A stretch of 26,652 bases of DNA from a virus: IMG/VR virus record IMGVR_UViG_3300044641_000974, positions 1 to 26,652 of that record; one strand, given 5' to 3'. The notes below the pieces were generated by a model that saw nothing but the letters and a program-made list of their open reading frames with translations, did not search any database and was not told the DNA's origin. Positions 16,001 through 25,000 of the stretch are shown piece after piece. The position numbers were made by a program, and so were the translations under genes. Every line of letters begins with the position of its first letter. Position 1 is the stretch's first letter.

Positions 16001-19000
16001 CAAGTCCTAAAAAATTACTAGACATTGAATCTAATCCAAATAATACATTTGGCGCATTGATGTTTAAAGAGGGATTAGTAGCCAAAATAAAATCACCTGG
16101 AGACTATCTTTTTGAACTAATTAATTTAAGTACAAGAGCTGGTGGACAATTTAATACTTACATTCCTTCTAAAGCGGGATATCGCCAAGCCATTAAATTA
16201 GTTATAGATGATGGTAAAGAAGAGGTAGTTAGAAAACTATTAGTAGATTATGTAACGTCCTTACAAAGCCTACAAGCTGTATTCAATGAACATTCTAATG
16301 TTACGCCTTTATACGAAGCGTTGATGGCAAAGTATGTAAAGGATGCGAATGCAGACCGAGTACCTGATATATATACCCCAGAGGGTGTAGATCTAAAAAA
16401 TAAAATTGACGATGTTCGGTTGTATCAATACATTCCAAGATTATTTTCTTTGTTTAGTCTTGATGAAAACTCTACCGATCAAACAAACAGAATTGTAAAA
16501 AAGGACGCAGAAACCCCGCCAGAGCTAGGTAACATTATCAGACGTGGTATGCGTGACCATCGTCAGGGTCGAGATGTAGATGTTCAAGACTTTTTACAAA
16601 CATTTAAATTCTTACCAGGCGGTATTGACTTTGGTAACTGGGTTAACCAGTCAGAGCGTACAGCGCATTTAAACGCTATTTACGATGCAATGTTTGACCT
16701 AGCAGATATTGCTGGCATAGCACCAGAGATGCTGGGATTGAATGAAAAGTTAAAACTAGCTGTAGGTGCGCAGGGTCGTGGCGGTAAAACTGCGGCTTGG
16801 TTTGTTCCTCAATACAACGAAATCAACTTAACAAAAACAAAAGGTGATGGATCATTAGGGCATGAGTGGCAACACGCATTAGATTGGAATTTAAGATTAG
16901 TTCCTAACGGAAGAACTCTAATGTCCGATACAGCAGCTACTTTACAGAGAATGATTACTGTAGAAAAAGTAGAAAGTAACTTGCGTTCAATCCTAACTAA
17001 TACAGCGAATAGTGAAAGCAACCGTAATACACCGCCTAAAAAAGCATTCTTTAATGCTATTTCAAATAGTCGATATGGTGAAGCCGACATTTACCGCAGC
17101 TCTTTTACTGAGACACAATTTTACAAAGATGCTTCGCTATTAGATAGAGGTAAAGAGAAAGACTATTGGAGCACTCCAGTAGAAATGTTATCTAGGGCTT
17201 TTGAGTCTTTAACATTTGATCTATCAAAAGGTGGCTCTCCATATTTAGTTGGACCAACAGTAGCGGATGGATACGTAACCAAGAAAAATGGCTATCCTGG
17301 CACTACTTATCCAGCTGGTAAAGAACGCCCTCAAATCAATGAAGTATATCAGCAGATGATAGACCAAATTGATCCTAAAACTTTACAGATAAAAACATAC
17401 AAATTAGAAAATCAAATTATTGAGGTTGAAGAGTTAGGGTATGCCGTAGTTGATCAGTATTACCTTGATCGTGGTCGACTTGGTGGTTTGAATTGGTTTA
17501 AAACAAAAGAAGAAGCAAAGCAAGCCAAAGAACAACTTGACGGCACAGAAGCAATATTAACGCCACGGCTAATGCAAATTAGCAAGGTTAATCAAAGCAT
17601 TATTAACATGGCACAACGTATTGATGCCATCATGGAAGAAATGGGCTTGTTCAAGTGGCCTGAAATTAAGAACGGTTCAATGGCTGAATCAATGTTCTAC
17701 CACATGCGTCAAGGGTGGTGGCCAAAAAACAACCGTGAATTAGCTGAGTATGGCATTAAAGCGTACTTGCAATCGCCTGAGTTATTGGGATTTAACCCTG
17801 CCAAGAATCAAAAAGAGATAGACAACTACAAGATTGCTGATTTTGAAGGTGATCGAGTCAAATTAAAGCAAACTCAAGAAGACTTTGAGGCAGCGGCTGT
17901 ACGATTCATCAGCCAAGTCATTACCGATATGAGAGCAGAAGGCTCTGATACCAAAGCTATTTATGACCATATTGTTGGTTTATACCAAAATCAACCTACA
18001 TTAGATGTTAAGTCAGTATTAAGCGTAACTAATAATGCTTACTCTACGCCATTGCCAATTGCATACCTTGCTGGCATGTTATCTCGTGTTAAATCTACTA
18101 CAACAGTATTAGATCCTACTGGCGGTAATGGAATGCTAGTGGTTACGGCTAACCCTAAAAACGTAACAACCATTGAAATAGACCCACACCGTGTTAATAA
18201 TTTGAAGTTAATGCAGATGGGGGATGTAATTGAAGGGGATGCATTAGTAAAAATAAAGGACATCCAAGCTCAAAAGGTAGACGTAGTTCTTGCAAACCCT
18301 CCATTCGGAGCGCTTCCATCGCCTGTAGATGTTAAGTCTTGGACAGGACAAAATTACAAGATTGGTGCAATAGATCAACTCATTGCAGCCGAATCATTGC
18401 GAACAATGGCAAATGACGGTAGAGCAGTCTTGATTCTGGGATCTCATCTCAAGCCAAACACTATTACATCAACAGATAGAGTGTTCTTAAATTGGTTATA
18501 CGGCAATTACAATGTTGCCGACCATTATGAAATTGCTGGCAATTTATATCGTAAACAAGGTGCGTCTTTCCCGTTGCGTGTCTTGGTTATTGCTGGTAGA
18601 AATCAAACGGATAATGTTTACCCAAATGATTTAGTCGTTAACAGAATAACGTCATTTGATGAATTATGGAGCAGATATGTTCAAACCAGTGATCGTAGCG
18701 AACAAGTCGTGGTGGGTACCAGAAAACCACGGACGCCTACTGGCGGTGCAGATAGACCAACCACAGCAGTACCAACAGGCGATACTCGACAAGATGGCGA
18801 ACCTAGCGGAGGAGTGGGGAGGGCTGGAGAGGGCGCTGGCATCAGCGAACAATTACCTACGACAGGAGGGGTCAACGTACCTACCGATGCCAGAGGACGT
18901 GGAACAGCTGGTGGAGTTCGTGATACAGAACAACAGCAGGATAGCGGAGATGGTCAACGAGGGGGACCCAGAGGTGGCAAACCCAGCACCGCCCCAGGAA

Positions 19001-22000
19001 GCGAAGTACCAAGTGGAAAACCAGGAGATGAACTGGGAGGACTTTCTGACGTAGATTTAGACAACATATTTGAAAGTCTAAGTAAGAAAACCAAAACAGG
19101 AACAACGACAGAAAAAGCGCCTAAAGGTACTGGTGGTCCAAGAGCGCCTAGAACAACAGAGCCTAGAGCTAAAACAGTTATTCCTAAGGAATTAGAAGGT
19201 TTAGGGCTTGAAAGTTTGCTTGATGAATTGGATGCCGCATTAAATGGTAAGGCTCCAAAGGTAACAATTACAGAGCCAACTCCAGAAAACAGCGATGTGC
19301 GTCTAGACAAGCAAGCTCAAGAAGCTATGGATCGCATAGCTCAAAATGAAAAGAATACTAGCAATGATCCTGACAGCGGACTTTATTCTAGAAAAGACAG
19401 TCAAGAGTATGCCAACGTAAAACCAATCATTCAAAAGGTTTGGGATGCTGTTGGACAAAAGGTTACAGATGTTAAACAACGTATTCAAATAGTTTATGAG
19501 CTATTAGTTAAAAAATTTGGTAATTTAATTAAAAACCAACTAAGAACATATATTGATGAGCTAAGAACAACAATACAGAAACGACCTAAAAATCAAACCC
19601 CAGTACAAAGTGAACCAATTGATACAGAATCAAGAGTTGTTTATTTAGGCAAATCAAGGTTTGCAAGCGATGGTATTTACTTGCCTCGTGCTCAATCACA
19701 GCATGCGTATACGGCATTAGAAAATCTAGAAGCACAAGTTGGCAATATAGATGAGTTTGTTGCTAAAGAATTAGGTTATTCATCTATTCAGCAAATGGCA
19801 AAAGGTCTTGCTGGCTATCAAATCGATGCTCTAGGTTTAGCAATTCAAGCCAATAAACTTGGAAAAGGCTTCATTATTGGAGACGATACTGGCGTAGGTA
19901 AAGGTAGAACAGCTGCCGCCATGATTGTCTGGGCAAAGAAACAAGGCAAAGTTCCAGTCTTTGTTACCCTCAGTGAATCTCTGTATACCGCAATGTATGC
20001 CGATTTAATTAACATTGGTCATGGCGATATTAAGATAGGTATGACTAATGCTGGATCAGAAATAATTAAGGACGTTGGAGAAGGAAAGACGGAATTAGTA
20101 TTTAAAAATAAAGTAGGCGATGATACAAAATTAACCAGCTATATATCAAAAAATAGAAAATTACCGCCTGGCGTAGATGTTCTATTTACTGCCTATTCTC
20201 AGTTAAATGGCGGTGTAGGTTCAGCAGCAAGACAATCAGCAATAGCATCATTAGTAGCAAGTGGCGATGCTGTATTGATTATGGACGAAGCCCATAACGC
20301 TGCTGGTACGCCAAGCGACAAAGACTCAATGGGTCAAAATGCCTTCTTTATGTCTTTGTTAACAGGTGAAAATCTATTGGGCAAAGGTGAGGAAGTTCCT
20401 GAAAGCTGGAAGCCACCTCCTACTGTTTACTTATCTGCTACGTTTGCCAAGCGTCCAGATAACATGCCTTTGTATATTCACACAAATTTACGTTACGCTG
20501 CAGATACTCCACAAGATTTAACAGCCTTGTTTGGTAAAGGCGTTAAAACAGATGTTTTACAACAAGTGTCTTCAGAGATGTTGGTAGAGTCTGGCTCAAT
20601 GATCCGCAGAGAGAGATCGTATGAAGGCGTAACAATGGATTTTGTTATTGATGATAACAATACCGCAAGAGATACCAGAGAAGTTGACAAAGTTACAGAA
20701 ATACTAAGATCCTTAGTCAATGCAGACCGAGCTTTAAAAGAATGGCTAAAAACACCTGCTGGTGCGGAAGCAGTAGTTAAATTGGGTCCTCCAGGATCAT
20801 ATATGGGTGCCGTTGGACCAACAGCATTTACTGAAGCAAAAGCCAACACATTTACTTCTGTTGTGCATAACTACATAGGATCTTTGCTACTTTCAACTAA
20901 AACTCAAACTGCTGTAGACATGGTTGTTGACAAACTTAACAACAATGAAAAAGTAGTTGTTGGATTGCAAAATACCAACGGTAGCGCATTAGAAGATTTC
21001 GTTGCACAAAACAATATTAAAAAAGGCGATGACATTCCTGACTTTGGATGGCAGACATTAATTAAACGTGCCGTAAAGTCCACCACAAAAGTAACGTTAA
21101 AATCCGCTACTGGCGATAAAAAAATGGATCAGGTTGTATATGTTCCTTATGAGGTAATGCCACCGACTATCCGAGCTGGTTACCAGAACGTTGACAATGC
21201 TTTACAAAATTTCCAATCCAATTTGCCAGCCGCACCTATTGATTTCATACGCACAGAGTTAGAACAAAAGTATGTATGGACTATCAATGGCAAAACTCAA
21301 GTTGGGGACACACCACCCCAAGGTGTAAAAGCAAGACACCTAGTTGTAAAAGAGATTACAGGTAGAAAAAATGGCATAGATTACTCTGGAGACATACCGA
21401 AGTATGTCACCTTAGATAACCCTAGCCGTACAAGCATGATTTCGTCATATCAAAATGGCGAAGAATCTAAATCAGGTCCAATTGATGTATTAATCATTAA
21501 CTCCGCAGGCGCAACTGGAATATCGTTACATGCCTCAGTGGATGCATTTGATCAACGCCCACGGCATATGATTGTCCTCCAGCCACACGGAGATATCAGC
21601 GTCTTTATTCAGCTATTAGGAAGAATACATAGAACAGGTCAGGTTGAATGGCCTTCATTTACTATGTTAGCAACAGGAATACCAGCTGAAAGACGAATCT
21701 TAGCCATGTTGCGTAAGAAGTTGTCTAGCTTGAAGTCCAATACTTCTGGTGGATCTAGCAGTACAAAAGTGGATGGTGTTGATTTTATTAATATGTATGG
21801 CGATGTAGCAACAGCCGAATACTTGAATGAGCACCAAGACATTCAAGCCTTTTTAGGCGTACCTCAATATCAAGATCCTGCCGAAGCTGCTGGTTCTGAC
21901 TTGGCTCATAAAGCATCTGGTACAGCAGGGTTGTTAGCTTCTGCCGACCAAAAAGAGTTTTTTGATTCCATTGAAGCTAGTTATATAGCTGAAATAGACC

Positions 22001-25000
22001 TAAGGAACGCTACAGGAACTAACGCATTAGAAAGAAGGGTATTGCCGTTAGAAGCTGAAATCATTAAAGAAAACTTAATAGAAGAAGGCTTAGATAGTTC
22101 AAATCCATTCTTAACTGATGTGGTAATGGCACAGTTTAACGTGGATATTATTGGCTCAATACCTACTGTCCAAAACATAAAAGATGACATCAATCTTGCA
22201 TTGAACGGCAGGACAGCGCAGGAAGTTGTCAATGAGATAGAAACAGAGTTAAGCAGCGTATATATTGAAGTAAGAAATCAAATTGTTCTTAAACAACAAG
22301 CACTTGATGAAGCTATCAAAAATCCATTAGCTACTGAAAAAGACATAGAAGAGCTAAGTAAACAAAAGACAGCTTTAGATAATCAATTTTCCACGCTAAA
22401 TGATCGTAAAGAAAGAACGCTAGAGGCATTAAGTAATACTTTTGCTATTGGAAATGGATTTGACTCTTTTATCGTTAACAGTGTTCCAGCTGCTGCTGTA
22501 GTTACAGGCATAAAGGTAGATAAAGCAAGGATAGGAAAGTCCAAGACTGGTAATCCTTATTCACCATCAAACTTCCAAATCATTATCAAACGAAATATTC
22601 CTGAAGGCAGGATATCTCCAACTTTGGCAACATTAGAGGGCACATCAATTGAACGATCTAATCCTTCAAGAAACCCTCCTTTAGAGGATTGGTTTGCCTT
22701 AAAGTCGGTTACTGGTGGAAGAACAACTAGATACATAGCCTTAGGAAACATACTAAGAGCTGCTCAGTTGTTTGATTCTAGTGGCGGTGAGATTGCTAAA
22801 TTTACTTTACAAAATAGTAAAGAATCAATATCTGGCGTAGTTATGCCATCTAAGTATGTGCCAGTGGCAATTAGCGAACAACCAGTTCGGTTAAGAAACC
22901 CAGAGTCAGCAGTTCAATATTTGTTAGCCGTTTGGGATTCTTTATTGCAGAAAAAGTATGAAGATACTCAAATGGAGACATACAAAGATTTAAGTAGTAG
23001 TCTTCAACCTTTAATGCTTTCAAATTTGCCAAAAGCACCTGAAAGCATGAGTAATGTTGTATTGCGTGGTTCTGCACAAACATGGCAATTGCGGGTTGAT
23101 CCGTATCGACCAAATAGTTTTAAAGTAACTATTGCAGGAGATGTTCCAAAGAAATTCATAACTGCACCAATACTTAAAACGTTAATTCCAGGCGGTCTTG
23201 CCAAAAAAGGCAACAAAGCATATGAAATGTCTGCTGGTGATTCATTAACAGATCCAGAAAAAATAATAGCTTTAGTCAAGTTTTTACATAAAAATTTCCC
23301 AGCTACAGTAGAAGCAGATAACGCTACGTTTGCCCGTGAAGTAATGAAAGTAGAGTTTGACTACAGTGAAAGTAAAAAAGGTTTAGCATCACGGGGACCT
23401 GCAGAAGGCGGTCAAACAGTTGCAGCTGTTGAAGCACAAGTTGTTCCTATAAAAGGAATTACAGTTAAGGTTCTTCAATCAGTGGATGAATTGCCAGACA
23501 ATACTGCTCCAGCGGACGTAGAAGGTATGTGGCTGTCTGGTAGAACTGTGTACCTAATTGCAGACAACCTACCAAATGAGAGAAGAGTACAGGAAGTATT
23601 GGCGCACGAGGCTGTTGGTCACGCTCTTTTAGAAGAGATGTTGGGACCAAAACTAATGGCAGAGTTGGTCAGAAATGTCCAAAACTTAGAAAAGACTTCT
23701 AGTCTTGTCAAAGAAATAGCCGCCAAAGTAGACCGCACACAGCCTGGCTTATCACCAGACCGTAGAGCAAAAGAAATTGTTGCGAACATGGCAGAGCGTG
23801 GCATGTCCAAAATAGGTCTAATACAGCGTGTTATTCAAGCCATTCGCAATTGGTTAAGAAGCCAAGGATATACGATTAATTTCTCTGATTTAGACATCAT
23901 TGAGCTTTTATACTTTGCCGAAAACTATTTTGATCGTAAGGGATCAGAAAGATTCCCTTCTTTAAAACCTGCACAGGCAAAGACTCAAGCAGAGATTAAC
24001 AGAGAGCGTCAGCAACAAAAGCGGGAAAAGGCTGCTGGATACTTTAGTAGAGATGACCAAGACAAAAATACTGAAGACTTTGACAAGCAATTCTCGGAGG
24101 ACGGCTTTAATAATGCCCCATTGAGACCGTCATCTACAGTAAAAGATACATTACTTGGCGGTGCAAAACAGGCAAAACAGGCTTACGATGCCACTATAGA
24201 TGCTCCAGCCATGGCATATAAAGCCATGAGTGGCAAACTGCTGCGTGGCATTACCTATGTTCGTAATAAGAACATTTGGTTTGGCGCTGGGTTGGAATTG
24301 GCTGAGAAGATCACCCAAAAGGCAGGTGGATTAGCTGGCAAGTTGCGTGATGGCGAAGGTAGAGCTATGGCATCTATTGCCATTACCAATGCCTTACACG
24401 CTGGTAATATTGCTGTAGAGGTCATTAGACGGGGTTCATTGGCGTTCAATACAGAGAGCCAGATGTTCCAAGCTATCATTCGCCCATTCTCCATGGCTAA
24501 CGTCATCATTGAAAAGTCAAAGTTGATAGCCAGAATTGGTGAGCAACGTGCCAACGACATGATTCAGATGTACTTTGAAGCCAAACGCTCTAAGAGTATT
24601 AATGATGAATACCAGAAGATTGAGCAGGAAATTGCTCGTTTAGATGCACAGCGCCTTGAGCCAGGACTGGCACCAGATCAGCTTAATCAAGTTCTTAATG
24701 ACCTTTTGGATGCTAAACAAGACTTGAAGCAGATTGGTATTGCAAAGAAGAAAGTTCGCATGGACGAACAGCAAATAGATTTCTACAGCAAATTAGATGA
24801 AAAGAATCCAGAACTAAGCAAGATGATGGAAAACTGGACTAAAGTCAATCAAAACATGATTGACATGATGCTGTTCAGCAAAATCATTAGTAAAAAACGT
24901 GCAGAACGACTCAAGGGTATTAAGGACTATGTGCCTTGGTATCGTATCCAAGACGATATGGAAGACGTTCACGACACAAGCACTATGGGTGGTGTGCGTA

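Noticed and set aside
18954-19310. 118-aa frame on the - strand opposite the linker
   Set aside because: Open because the linker is GC-rich; hydrophobic Val/Leu/Gly composition mirrors Pro/Thr/Gly codons, no start context.
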